From Halieaceae bacterium UBA4452 (GTDB lineage Bacteria; Pseudomonadota; Gammaproteobacteria; Pseudomonadales; Halieaceae): a stretch of DNA of 64,000 nt. The position numbers and the translations under genes are program-made. Positions 1-8,466 of the stretch are shown one piece after another. Every line of letters begins with the position of its first letter. Position 1 is the stretch's first letter. The notes under the pieces are model-generated. The model saw only the letters and a list, made by a program, of their open reading frames with translations. It ran no database searches and was not told the origin of the DNA. The stretch is from contig DGPA01000019.1 in assembly GCA_002389505.1 (NCBI GenBank), positions 76,040 to 140,039 on the forward strand, written 5' to 3'.

Positions 1-381
1 CTTGAGCCCATTCAATTCGATACCAATATTGATATGAATACCGGTAACATTGCGCCAACGACAAACATGACTATGAATCTCAGTTCGTCTGGTATGTCGT
101 CGGGGGACGGGGAATATCTGCCTATCGTCAAAGTGGCGCCCATCTATCCTCGTCGCGCTCAAACCCGTGGTATTTCGGGTTATTGCATTGTCGAATACGT
201 TGTGACGACGACCGGAGCTATCCGCGACCCACAGACTGTCGACTGTCAGCCTAAGGGTATTTTTGAGCGCGCATCGCTGAAGGCGTCAGAAAAGTTTAAG
301 TACAAGCCCAGGATTGTCGATGGTGAGCCCATTGAGGTGGCGGGTGTCCAAAACAAATTTACCTTTGAGCTGGAGCAATAA
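1..381 (+). CDS. tonB: TonB energy transducer, C-terminal part (5' end outside window)
   Basis: The reading frame is open from base 1, so the start lies upstream and only the last 126 residues are visible. They contain a typical TonB C-terminal domain: the P-I-Y-P-R-R-A segment, a G-Y-C-I-V-E-Y-V-V strand, the late K-Y-K-P-R motif and a final F-T-F-E-L strand. This domain contacts the TonB box of outer-membrane receptors in the periplasm and passes on energy from ExbB/ExbD. The next gene, 24 bp downstream, encodes a secreted TPR protein; a tonB-TPR order is common in gammaproteobacterial TonB operons (family knowledge). ExbB and ExbD would be expected upstream, outside the window. Confidence in the family is high. 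Confidence 0.88.
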   Translation, partial: LEPIQFDTNIDMNTGNIAPTTNMTMNLSSSGMSSGDGEYLPIVKVAPIYPRRAQTRGISGYCIVEYVVTTTGAIRDPQTVDCQPKGIFERASLKASEKFKYKPRIVDGEPIEVAGVQNKFTFELEQ

Positions 382-405
382 GGTCAAGTGCCGGAGGCAA
401 GATTA

Positions 406-1731
406 ATGTTTCACCGACTATTTGCAACGACAGTGCTGGCGGTAGCTCTGGCCACAGGTTTGGTTGCCACGGATCGCGCGCTGACTAGCGTTAGTGTGAT
501 ATCTTCCGCTGTCGCGCAAGACAAGGGCAAAAAAGACCAGCGGGAAACCCGACGTACCCCTGCGCTACGTAATAAAGTCTATGAGAAACTAGCCGAGGCA
601 CAGACCTTCGCTGAAGAGAAGCGGTACGGGGAAGCTGAAGCCGTGCTCAATAGTATGATCGCCGGTGAAGGTAAGCGGGCGCTCAACAGCTACGAGCTGG
701 CCAACGTGTATAACTTATATGCCTTTCTGCGCTACTCCACCGAAGACTATCAGGGCGCGTTGGCGAATTATCGCAAGGTGGTCGCTCAACCCGATATTCC
801 TTTGGCGATGGAAATTAATACCAAAAAGACCATCGCGCAGTTGTATTTTGTTCAAGAGCAGTGGCAAGCGGGCGTGAGCGCGCTGTTAGAGTGGTTTGCT
901 TTGACTGAAAAACCTGATGCGGGCTCTTACGTATTGCTGTCCCAAGGCTATTATCAAATCAAGGATTACGACAACGCACTGAAGAATGTAGAGACGGCTA
1001 TTTCGATGCACCAAACCGCAGGTAAGCTGCCGAAGGAGCAGTGGTATAATTTAGCGCGCTTTCTTTATTTTGATAAGGGCGACACCGACAACGCGCTCAA
1101 CACGCTGAAGGTGTTGCTGAAGTACTATCCCAAAAAACAGTATTGGGTACAGGCATCGCATTTATACGGTGAAAAGAAAGATGAACCGCGACAGCTAGCG
1201 ATGATGGAAACCGCCTACGAGCAAGGGTTGCTCGACAGGAGTACTGACGTGGTGACCATGGCCTATTTGTATCTCAATGCTGAAGTGCCTTACCCAGCGG
1301 CGCGGGTGATGGAACAAGGCTTAGCGGCTGAGATCGTAGAAGAGAAATCAAAGAACTTTGAGCTAGCGGGTAGCGCGTGGCGACAGGCCCAAGAGACGGA
1401 AAAATCGATTCCTATGATGGAAAGAGCCGCCGAGCTGGCTGATGATGGCGAGCTTTATACACGACTCGGCAATGTCTACCTCGATGGCGATAAGTTTCAG
1501 AAGGCCATTAATTCCCTCGAAAAAGGCTTGTCACGGGGCGGGGTTAAAAGGCCTGATCAAGCTCGCCTTGCGCTGGGCATGGCCTATTTCAACCTGGGGA
1601 ACTACAAGAGCGCTAGAACCGTTTTTCGTGTGGCAGCAAAAGATGATCGATCTGAGAAGTACGCGCGCCAATGGTTGAAGTATATTGACAGTGAGCAAAC
1701 CCGTCAGGAAGAGCTGAAGCGAGATATTTAG
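406..1731 (+). CDS. Secreted TPR-repeat protein of the TonB operon
   Basis: This 441 aa protein begins with a signal peptide (about residues 1-38, ending A-V-A-Q). The rest is helical repeats with TPR spacing from about residue 60 to the C-terminus; the clearest are near residues 200-235 and 340-420 (Y-T-R-L-G-N-V-Y-L-D-G and A-Y-F-N-L-G-N-Y-K-S-A). I chose the ATG at 406 because GGAGG lies 8-9 bases upstream; an in-frame GTG at 388 has no such site. It follows tonB closely and is probably cotranscribed. TPR proteins in this position are thought to assist TonB-dependent uptake as periplasmic scaffolds, but no partner can be named from sequence. A terminator follows about 55 bp after the stop. 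Confidence 0.82.
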   Translation: MFHRLFATTVLAVALATGLVATDRALTSVSVISSAVAQDKGKKDQRETRRTPALRNKVYEKLAEAQTFAEEKRYGEAEAVLNSMIAGEGKRALNSYELANVYNLYAFLRYSTEDYQGALANYRKVVAQPDIPLAMEINTKKTIAQLYFVQEQWQAGVSALLEWFALTEKPDAGSYVLLSQGYYQIKDYDNALKNVETAISMHQTAGKLPKEQWYNLARFLYFDKGDTDNALNTLKVLLKYYPKKQYWVQASHLYGEKKDEPRQLAMMETAYEQGLLDRSTDVVTMAYLYLNAEVPYPAARVMEQGLAAEIVEEKSKNFELAGSAWRQAQETEKSIPMMERAAELADDGELYTRLGNVYLDGDKFQKAINSLEKGLSRGGVKRPDQARLALGMAYFNLGNYKSARTVFRVAAKDDRSEKYARQWLKYIDSEQTRQEELKRDI

Positions 1732-1787
1732 TCTGCACGGCCAACGTCTCCCGCGATTTCATAGCATGGAAATAAGGCGAGACTGGG

Positions 1788-1819
1788 AAAAAAAAGGGAG
1801 CTTACGCTCCCTTTTTTTT
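1788..1819. terminator. Bidirectional intrinsic terminator between the TPR gene and cspA
   Basis: A perfect 6-bp stem (GGGAGC 1796-1801, GCTCCC 1806-1811) with a TTAC loop is flanked by eight A on the left and eight T on the right. It therefore reads as stem plus U-tract on both strands. It sits between the convergent TPR gene and cspA and should end both transcripts. Confidence 0.92.
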
Positions 1820-1832
1820 GCTTGTATACCGA

Positions 1833-2039
1833 CTAAACAGGAACGACGTTCTCCGCTTGCGGTCCTTTTTGCCCCGTCGTAACAGTAAACTCTACTTTTT
1901 GACCGTCGGAAAGGGTTTTGAACCCATCGCCTTGAATTGCGCTAAAATGAACAAAGACGTCGGGACCACCCTCTTGCTCAATAAAGCCAAAGCCCTTTGT
2001 CTCGTTGAACCATTTCACTGTGCCAGTAACTTGTGCCAT
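1833..2039 (-). CDS. cspA: Cold-shock protein, CspA family
   Basis: This 68 aa single cold-shock domain has both RNA-binding motifs, K-G-F-G-F-I (RNP1) and V-F-V-H-F-S (RNP2), and the usual start M-A-Q-V-T-G-T-V-K-W-F-N. The family binds single-stranded RNA and DNA and prevents mRNA secondary structure in the cytoplasm. The length is standard for CspA. I use the internal ATG at 2039 because it gives the conserved N-terminus; the 12 codons before it are not conserved-looking. The 205-bp upstream gap leaves room for the long 5' leader typical of csp genes. The symbol is a family label; whether it is the cold-inducible paralogue cannot be told. Confidence 0.93.
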   Translation of the reverse strand: MAQVTGTVKWFNETKGFGFIEQEGGPDVFVHFSAIQGDGFKTLSDGQKVEFTVTTGQKGPQAENVVPV

Positions 2040-2244
2040 TGCTAAAACCCTGTATTGCTGATTTGCTCCGCCCAAACCCGGGCCGATTGTGACGCGTCAT
2101 GCCAAATAAAGCGCAGATCTGCATCTGTACTAACCTGCCAAAAAGCGATGCCGGCTCCTCCGACCTCCACAGATTAGCACTCCTGACCCGAAAAAGAAGT
2201 TTTTTTTTGTAAAAAATGTCACTCCTTGCGCATATTCCCCTGAT

Positions 2245-3750
2245 TTAACTCACCAGCAGTATTTTCATGCTGTCGGTCATGCCTGTTTGACCCACCGTAC
2301 TCCCCTTGGTCATGATGATGAAGTCCCCACGCCGTAAATAGCCGCCATCGAGCAAGAACTCCAACACCCGTGCTTCGACATCTTCGGGAGCAAAGGCGGT
2401 GGCGTCAAAATACAAGGGAATGACGCCTCGACAGAGCGCCAATGTTTGTAAGGTTTTGTCTTGGCGGCTGAGACCGAAAATGGGCAGGCCTGAACTCAGT
2501 CGCGACATCATGGTTGGCGTGGTTCCCGCTTCGGTTAGCGCTGCAATACCACGTACCCCAGCGAAGTGGTTCGCTCCATACATAGCCGATAGTGCAATAG
2601 CCTCTTGCGGAGTAGTAAATTCCCGGTGCAGGCGGTAACGCGATGTTCGGGCGACAGGGTGGCACTCTGCACCGAGTGCAGCATCGGCCATTGCTGCGAC
2701 CACTTCGATGGGAAAGCTACCTACAGCCGTTTCCGCTGATAGCATTACCGCATCGGTCCCGTCTAAGACCGCGTTGGCCACATCAAACACCTCTGCGCGT
2801 GTCGGCATGCTGTTGGTGATCATCGATTCCATCATCTGAGTGGCTGTGATGACCAGTCTGTCGAGCTTTCGGGTACGCGAAATCAGGTCTTTTTGAATAC
2901 CAATAAGTTGCGCATCACCCACTTCGACCCCTAAATCTCCCCTAGCCACCATAATCCCATCGGAGGCAGTAATGATGGTATCTAATAGTTCGAAATCTGC
3001 GACAACCTCTGCGCGTTCTATTTTGGCGATGATGGACGGCTTCAGGCCTACGTCGGCCAACAGCTGTCTGGCTTGGTCGATATCTCCGCGGTTTGATACA
3101 AAGCTGACCGCGACAAAATCAGGTTCGATGGTGGCCATATGGGCGATATCGGCCAGGTCTTTTTCAGTGAGGGCCGGGGCCGCGAGGCCACCACCGAGCT
3201 TATTAACGCCTTTACGAGAGGACAGTTTGCCGCCAATAATGACCGTGCACTCTACGGCGCTTGCGGAGACATCGTCGACCCGTAGTCTAAGCTTGCCGTC
3301 GTCTAACAACAATACATCGTCGATCGCCACTTGCCTTGGTAGCGCCGTATATTCAATCCCGACTCGTCGATTATCACCCTCGTTTGGGTCTATATTGACA
3401 TCAAGGCAAAAGGGGTCGCCGGCAATCAGTGACACCGAGCCTTCACGGAAGCCGCTAATCCGAATCTTTGGCCCCTGAAGGTCGGCCAATATGCCGACGT
3501 AGCGCCCCGCATGCCCCGCTTGACGTCGAATTCTGTGCGCTACTCTCGCGTGCCCTTCAGCACTGCCATGACTGAAATTGAGTCTAAATACATCGACGCC
3601 CGCGTGAATTAAGCGGCCAAGCACATCTTCACTATCACTACCGGGACCCACCGTCGCCACGATTTTTGTGCGCCGGTTAACTTTCGGTGTGTTGCCCACA
3701 GTTTGTTTACCCCCTAGTGTATTCATGTTGTTGGCGTTTCGTGGCGTCAT
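2245..3750 (-). CDS. pyk: Pyruvate kinase
   Basis: This protein of about 501 aa catalyses phosphoenolpyruvate + ADP to pyruvate + ATP, the last step of glycolysis. Visible signatures are R-R-T-K-I-V-A-T-V-G-P near the N-terminus, F-R-L-N-F-S-H-G, the active-site stretch I-I-A-K-I-E-R-A-E, G-I-M-V-A-R-G-D-L-G-V-E and T-A-T-Q-M-M-E-S-M. A roughly 25-residue extension precedes the conserved core. GTG 3762, ATG 3750 and ATG 3726 are all possible starts and none has a clear ribosome site, so the start is uncertain. The length otherwise matches the family. The type (PykA or PykF) is not assigned. It is transcribed toward cspA with no clear terminator between them. Confidence 0.95.
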   Translation of the reverse strand: MTPRNANNMNTLGGKQTVGNTPKVNRRTKIVATVGPGSDSEDVLGRLIHAGVDVFRLNFSHGSAEGHARVAHRIRRQAGHAGRYVGILADLQGPKIRISGFREGSVSLIAGDPFCLDVNIDPNEGDNRRVGIEYTALPRQVAIDDVLLLDDGKLRLRVDDVSASAVECTVIIGGKLSSRKGVNKLGGGLAAPALTEKDLADIAHMATIEPDFVAVSFVSNRGDIDQARQLLADVGLKPSIIAKIERAEVVADFELLDTIITASDGIMVARGDLGVEVGDAQLIGIQKDLISRTRKLDRLVITATQMMESMITNSMPTRAEVFDVANAVLDGTDAVMLSAETAVGSFPIEVVAAMADAALGAECHPVARTSRYRLHREFTTPQEAIALSAMYGANHFAGVRGIAALTEAGTTPTMMSRLSSGLPIFGLSRQDKTLQTLALCRGVIPLYFDATAFAPEDVEARVLEFLLDGGYLRRGDFIIMTKGSTVGQTGMTDSMKILLVS

Positions 3751-3836
3751 GCTGTGGTCCACTATCCTAGCGTATTATGACGCTTTCAACGTAAAAGACT
3801 TTGCATAACGTCATTTCATTGCTATTAATTACCGCC

Positions 3837-4172
3837 ATGACTGACATCGACACACGGACGCCCAGTCCACCACTCGGCTACTCCTGCCAGTGCTCGCTGC
3901 CGGAAGCGCGACAGATTGACCTGGTAGCGGAGTTTCATGCATTCCGTATTCGGCCGACGCGCATTGCCTACCGTTTGGGTATTGATATTGCTTTAATCGA
4001 CGCGCTTTTAGCGGGTGACTATAAAAAGCAGGTGTTCAATCAGCGGGTTCGACATCATCGAAAGCGTCGGCTGCATACGCGATTATCCACAGCGGAACGA
4101 AAAAAAGGCCAGTCCGCCTTTGAGGCCCGCAAGCATGCGCTGACAGATTTTGAAACGGAGGCTGATCTTTAA
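3837..4172 (+). CDS. Small basic protein of unknown function
   Basis: The encoded product is 111 aa with a Cys-containing N-terminus (Y-S-C-Q-C-S), a central helical segment (R-P-T-R-I-A-Y-R-L-G-I-D-I-A-L-I-D-A-L-L) that resembles a helix-turn-helix pair, and a strongly basic C-terminal half. I do not recognise the family. A nucleic-acid-binding role is possible but is only inferred from charge and the helix pattern. The ATG at 3837 is preferred to an upstream TTG at 3801 that would add a hydrophobic stretch. It is divergent from pyk and its stop codon overlaps that of the MscS gene by 4 bp, tail to tail. Confidence 0.55.
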   Translation: MTDIDTRTPSPPLGYSCQCSLPEARQIDLVAEFHAFRIRPTRIAYRLGIDIALIDALLAGDYKKQVFNQRVRHHRKRRLHTRLSTAERKKGQSAFEARKHALTDFETEADL

Positions 4173-5209
4173 TCATCATCTCCTTGTAGGGCTAGCAACT
4201 GATCTAATCGAGTTTCTAGGTGCGCTAAGCGCAGCTCTTGCACGCCGCGCTGATCTTTTTCTGAACCCTTTATCAGCGCTTTTTGCTCGTTGATTTGCTC
4301 GCTGAGCGCATTGATGTCAAGTTTGACCTGCTCTCGGGCGGCAGCCTCGTCGGCACTGTCGAATATACGTTGTTCTGGCGTCGCGTCCTGTTCATTACTG
4401 CTCGTCAGACTGCGCCTTCGATACGTTGGCAATGTCCGCGTATCCCCCAGTTGCTGCCGTTGAGCTACAACAGTAGGGGAGGTGATTTCAATATCTGCTC
4501 GGTGTAATGCATCAAGCATTTCGCGTCGAAGCAAGCTGCGTGCGCTAATGGGGTTATTGAAGTCGGCTAAAAACCCAGCCACTCTATAGATTACCGCATG
4601 ATCAAGCAGCTCAACAATGAGAACATAAGGTTCGTCGAGTTGCGCCTCGGTGGCAGCTAAAATAAGTTGTTGCTCGGCGTTCGCATGATCGATATCGTAG
4701 CCAAGTGATACCTCCGCCTGAATAATAGTTCCTTCGCGGTGTAAGACTTTTACTGGTCGATTGACCAGTAGTAAGTTTGGCAAAGTGGTGAAATCACGTG
4801 TTTCAGTTTGTAAGCGCGTGTGTACAAGCGACCGGCGCGTGACTCGACCAAAGACGCCATCAACTTCAATAAAATCGCCGGGGCGGAAGGGTTTGGTCGC
4901 CTGCAACATAATACCCGCCATGGCATTGGCAACAAACGTTGTCGATGACAAAGCGATGAGCGCCGTGAGTACTATGCCTAATAGGCTGAGGATTTGGCCT
5001 CTCAGCGTCTCGCTGAGCGGCAGAGCAATGATGAAGCTAAGCGTAACAATGACGGCTGCCACACCGGTGACAAGCTGCATAAGTAGGGCTTTGCCTTCGT
5101 TAAGCGACACCCGTGAGTGAATCAGCCCAAGGCCTAAGAACACCAGTAGCCCTATGCCAATGGTCGCAGACGCGGGGATGTATTGATCTAGGAGGGTTGT
5201 CACAAGCAC
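4169..5209 (-). CDS. MscS-family mechanosensitive channel
   Basis: The product is 346 aa. Three hydrophobic helices occupy about residues 12-35, 43-65 and 72-105; the last is the Gly/Ala-rich pore helix typical of MscS. A beta domain follows with the conserved F-R-P-G-D-F-I-E-V-D-G-V-F-G-R-V pattern, and a charged, probably coiled-coil C-terminus covers about residues 280-340. Such channels sit in the inner membrane and open under tension during hypo-osmotic shock. The start is a GTG; another GTG lies two codons later. The family call is firm, but the subtype (MscS, YnaI-like or other small-conductance form) is not. The end overlaps the convergent small gene by 4 bp. Confidence 0.88.
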   Translation of the reverse strand: MLVTTLLDQYIPASATIGIGLLVFLGLGLIHSRVSLNEGKALLMQLVTGVAAVIVTLSFIIALPLSETLRGQILSLLGIVLTALIALSSTTFVANAMAGIMLQATKPFRPGDFIEVDGVFGRVTRRSLVHTRLQTETRDFTTLPNLLLVNRPVKVLHREGTIIQAEVSLGYDIDHANAEQQLILAATEAQLDEPYVLIVELLDHAVIYRVAGFLADFNNPISARSLLRREMLDALHRADIEITSPTVVAQRQQLGDTRTLPTYRRRSLTSSNEQDATPEQRIFDSADEAAAREQVKLDINALSEQINEQKALIKGSEKDQRGVQELRLAHLETRLDQLLALQGDDD

Positions 5210-5322
5210 CTCAGAAAAGATAACCCGATAAGATTACCACCGAGAACGCATGAAGTATTGTGTGGTTTGAGCTGAGTTTCGGTATGCTATCGTTTTACTA
5301 TCAACAGAAAGGACCTCGAGTG

Positions 5323-5706
5323 ATGGTACTGGATAAATGGCGAACGATGATGAAAGCTCATAGCACCGAAGGGCTTTGGGATTTGCTACATCCAGACTGT
5401 GTATTTTTCTCCCCCGTGGTTCACACCCCCCAGCGCGGTCGTGACATCACCTTCGCTTATTTGAGCGCGGCCCAACAGGTATTTAACAATGACTTTCAAT
5501 ACGTGCGTGAGGTCGTTGAGGGGAACCATGCTATCTTGGAATTTGAATGTCTGATGGACGATATTCGCATCAATGGTGTTGATATGATCACTGCACAAGA
5601 TGATCAAATGATTGAATTTAAAGTCATGGTCAGGCCTTTAAAGGCCGTCAACAAAGTACATGAAAAAATGATGGCTATGCTCGATCAAATGCAAAAGATG
5701 GGTTAA
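5323..5706 (+). CDS. SnoaL-like/NTF2-fold protein
   Basis: This 127 aa protein has the cone-shaped NTF2/SnoaL pattern: an N-terminal helix (L-D-K-W-R-T-M-M), L-W-D-L-L-H-P-D-C-V-F-F-S-P, then G-R-D-I-T-F-A-Y-L-S-A-A-Q and C-terminal strands ending I-E-F-K-V-M-V-R-P. Members include ketosteroid isomerases, polyketide cyclases and many proteins of unknown role; no catalytic pair is evident. AAAGGA 8-13 bases upstream supports ATG 5323 (a GTG is immediately before it). It lies 84 bp upstream of the molybdenum hydroxylase genes on the same strand and may share their transcript. Confidence 0.7.
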   Translation: MVLDKWRTMMKAHSTEGLWDLLHPDCVFFSPVVHTPQRGRDITFAYLSAAQQVFNNDFQYVREVVEGNHAILEFECLMDDIRINGVDMITAQDDQMIEFKVMVRPLKAVNKVHEKMMAMLDQMQKMG

Positions 5707-5790
5707 TCCGTCAGCTATCCGTGTACGGGAGGCGTCGACAGACGGCGCAGAAATCTTCGTTACTACAATCATGTTTAGGAGACATTTGTC

Positions 5791-6255
5791 ATGCTTGAGC
5801 TACTAGTCAACGGTGAGAAGGTGAGCGTCGACGTAGACCCCTCGACACCCCTACTGTGGGTTTTACGGGATCATCTAGATATGACCGGGACTAAATACGG
5901 CTGCGGCATTGCCCAATGCGGCGCCTGCACCATTCATCTCGACGGCGTCGCTACCCGCTGCTGTGTGTTGCCCGTTAGTGCTGCTCAAGGTAAAGCCATT
6001 ACCACTATTGAGGGGCTATCTGCCGAGGGAGATCATCCGGTACAGCAAGCATGGATTGAACTAGACACCCCCCAGTGTGGTTACTGTCAGCCCGGCATGA
6101 TCATGGCGGCAGCAGCGTTACTCAATGAGACGCCACAACCCACCGACGATGACATTAATCAACGCATAACTAATTTGTGCCGGTGCGGCACTTTTGTTCG
6201 TGTTCGCGCGGGAATCCATCGCGCGGCGGAATTGGCGTCGGAGGTGAAAGCGTGA
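5791..6255 (+). CDS. iorA: Molybdenum hydroxylase [2Fe-2S] subunit, isoquinoline 1-oxidoreductase alpha type
   Basis: The product is 154 aa and carries two [2Fe-2S] sites. A plant-type ferredoxin cluster uses C38, C43, C46 and C58 within Y-G-C-G-I-A-Q-C-G-A-C, and a helical-domain cluster uses C96, C99, C130 and C132 (Q-C-G-Y-C-Q-P-G-M and N-L-C-R-C-G). It passes electrons from the molybdopterin subunit to an outside acceptor. An AGGAG site precedes the ATG. Its TGA overlaps the GTG start of the large subunit, so the two are translationally coupled. Known relatives hydroxylate N-heterocycles or oxidise aldehydes; the substrate here is unknown, so the symbol marks the family only. Confidence 0.88.
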   Translation: MLELLVNGEKVSVDVDPSTPLLWVLRDHLDMTGTKYGCGIAQCGACTIHLDGVATRCCVLPVSAAQGKAITTIEGLSAEGDHPVQQAWIELDTPQCGYCQPGMIMAAAALLNETPQPTDDDINQRITNLCRCGTFVRVRAGIHRAAELASEVKA

Positions 6256-8435
6256 ACCCTAACCAGCCAGAACAGACAGTCGATGTCAGCCGCCGCCGTT
6301 TCCTTGTGGGTAGTATTGCCGGCGTAACGGGTCTGACGGTTGGCCTATCGCTGCCGCTGGGGGCCTCGCAGGAGCCAGGGGTTGATGCGTTTGAGGATGA
6401 AATTAATGCCTGGGTCATTGTCAATGAGGACGATAGCGTTATTGTTAGGGTCGCTCGCAGTGAAATGGGGCAGGGCACATTGACCGGCCTCGTGCAAATG
6501 GTGGCCGAAGAATTAGCCTGCGATTGGGATAAGGTCACTTGGGAGTTTCCAACTCCGGGGCAGAGTCTTGCTCGCGATCGTCCCTGGGGTAGCTTTAGTA
6601 CCGGAGGCAGTCGCGGCATTCGCGATAGTCATCAGTATGTTCGCGAGGGCGGTGCGATCGCCCGCGAACTGCTGCTAGCGGCAGCGGCCCAAACCTGGTC
6701 GGTCGCCATCAAAGACTGTGTGGCCAAAGACAGCGTGATTACCCATCTTCCCACGGGCAACAGCACCACGTTTGGTGCCGTGGCCACACTGGCGGCTACT
6801 CTAAAGGCACCCTCTGATGTAACGCTCAAGGATCCTGCAGATTGGACCGTCATCGGCCAGTCGGTGCCGCGGCTTGATACCGCTGAGAAAGTCACCGGCG
6901 CACTGCGCTATGGCGCAGATCTAACGCTACCGGGCATGTTACATGCGGCCATTCATGCCTGCCCTGTCCATGGGGGCAAGCGGCGCGGCGTCGATGCCAG
7001 TGCCGCCAAGTCTATGCCGGGGGTTCGCCATGTGTTGTCAGTGGCTGATGATGCAGTAGCGGTAGTTGCCGACAGCTGGTGGCAGGCGAAACAGGCGCTG
7101 GCGAAGGTGAACATTGAATGGGACACCGGCACTAACGGGCAGGTTAACTCTCGCACTATTGCAGCCATGCTTCGGGAAGGACTGGAGGCGACGGATGCTT
7201 TTGTGGGTAATAGTCGCGGCCAAACCCTTGAGACCCTGGCCGATGCTGAGGAACTAGTCACCGCTGAGTACAGTTATCCGTTCCAGAATCATGCGCCTAT
7301 GGAGCCGATGAACGCGACGGTTGTGTGGACCGATCAATCCTGTGAAGCATGGGTGCCCACTCAGAATGGTGAAGCAGCCCTCGAAGCGCTCGCCGACGCG
7401 GCGGGACTCTTTCGTGATAAATGTGAAGTGCATAAACTGATGTTAGGCGGTGGTTTTGGCCGTCGCGCAAACCATGATTTCCTCATTCAAGCGACGCAAA
7501 TCGCTAAGCAGTTACCCGGTGTACCCGTAAAGTTGTTGTGGAGCCGGGAGGAAGATCAATTGCGAGGGGTTTATCATCCCATCACCCAGAGTCGAATGAC
7601 GGCGAAGCTGAATGACGATGGGTTGCCGGAGGCCATGCACATTCGTATTTCGGGACAGTCCATCTTGCATGCGTTGCGTGCACCACTGGGTGAGCCGCAG
7701 ATTGATCAAGCAGTTTTCCAAGCGCTGGCGCCCGAGGGAGAGCATGCTTTTGTGTATGGCATAGACCATTTTCTCGCTGACCATGCCATGCGCAACACGC
7801 ATTTGCGACCGTGGTTTTTACGAGGGGTCAATATTAATCAAAACGTGTTTTACCTCGAATCATTTCTCGATGAGCTGGCTGCTAAAGCGGTCACTGATCC
7901 TTTGGAGTACCGACGCAAGTTATTGACCCAGGCTCCCAAAGCGTTAGCGGTCTTGGAGCGGGCAGCGGCGAATGCGGGTTGGGGTCGCCCGCTTGCTCCC
8001 GGCAGCGGTTTAGGCTTGGCCCTGTGTAAAGCCTTCGGGAGCTATGTTGCTGCGTGCGCAGAGGTATCGGTGATCGACGGCGAGCTACATATGAAGAAAA
8101 TTTGGGCCGCGACTGATCCCGGTTATGCGGTGAACCCGCAGCAAATCGAAGCACAGGTGTCAGGCTCGTTTATGTATGGGCTATCGGCCGCGCTTTACTC
8201 GGAACTCACGGTAGAGAACGGCCGGGTCGAGCAGGAGAATTTTAATAGTTACCCGTCGATGAAGATCGCTCAAATGCCCGATGTTGAAACCGATGTTATG
8301 CCCTCAGGTGGATTTTGGGGGGGTGTTGGCGAGCCCACGATAGCGGTTGCAGCCCCTGCGGTTCTGAACGCAGTCTATGCGGCAACGGGCGTACGCATTC
8401 GTCATTTGCCGGTTAAAAATCAGCCCTTAGCCTAG
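6252..8435 (+). CDS. iorB: Molybdenum hydroxylase large (molybdopterin) subunit, isoquinoline 1-oxidoreductase beta type, Tat-exported
   Basis: This 727 aa subunit has a twin-arginine signal at residues 13-20 (S-R-R-R-F-L-V-G) followed by a hydrophobic stretch, so the enzyme is probably periplasmic. The xanthine-dehydrogenase-family molybdopterin domain shows L-G-G-G-F-G-R-R-A near the middle and the late G-V-G-E-P motif carrying the catalytic Glu. The start is GTG 6252, which overlaps the small subunit stop and has GGAGGTG just upstream; starting earlier would remove the Tat signal from the N-terminus. No FAD subunit is nearby, as expected for this class, so electrons probably leave via a cytochrome or quinone. 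The substrate (N-heterocycle or aldehyde) is not decidable. Confidence 0.88.
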   Translation: MNPNQPEQTVDVSRRRFLVGSIAGVTGLTVGLSLPLGASQEPGVDAFEDEINAWVIVNEDDSVIVRVARSEMGQGTLTGLVQMVAEELACDWDKVTWEFPTPGQSLARDRPWGSFSTGGSRGIRDSHQYVREGGAIARELLLAAAAQTWSVAIKDCVAKDSVITHLPTGNSTTFGAVATLAATLKAPSDVTLKDPADWTVIGQSVPRLDTAEKVTGALRYGADLTLPGMLHAAIHACPVHGGKRRGVDASAAKSMPGVRHVLSVADDAVAVVADSWWQAKQALAKVNIEWDTGTNGQVNSRTIAAMLREGLEATDAFVGNSRGQTLETLADAEELVTAEYSYPFQNHAPMEPMNATVVWTDQSCEAWVPTQNGEAALEALADAAGLFRDKCEVHKLMLGGGFGRRANHDFLIQATQIAKQLPGVPVKLLWSREEDQLRGVYHPITQSRMTAKLNDDGLPEAMHIRISGQSILHALRAPLGEPQIDQAVFQALAPEGEHAFVYGIDHFLADHAMRNTHLRPWFLRGVNINQNVFYLESFLDELAAKAVTDPLEYRRKLLTQAPKALAVLERAAANAGWGRPLAPGSGLGLALCKAFGSYVAACAEVSVIDGELHMKKIWAATDPGYAVNPQQIEAQVSGSFMYGLSAALYSELTVENGRVEQENFNSYPSMKIAQMPDVETDVMPSGGFWGGVGEPTIAVAAPAVLNAVYAATGVRIRHLPVKNQPLA

Positions 8436-8466
8436 AGCCTAAGCAGCATATAAACAGAGGCGAAAC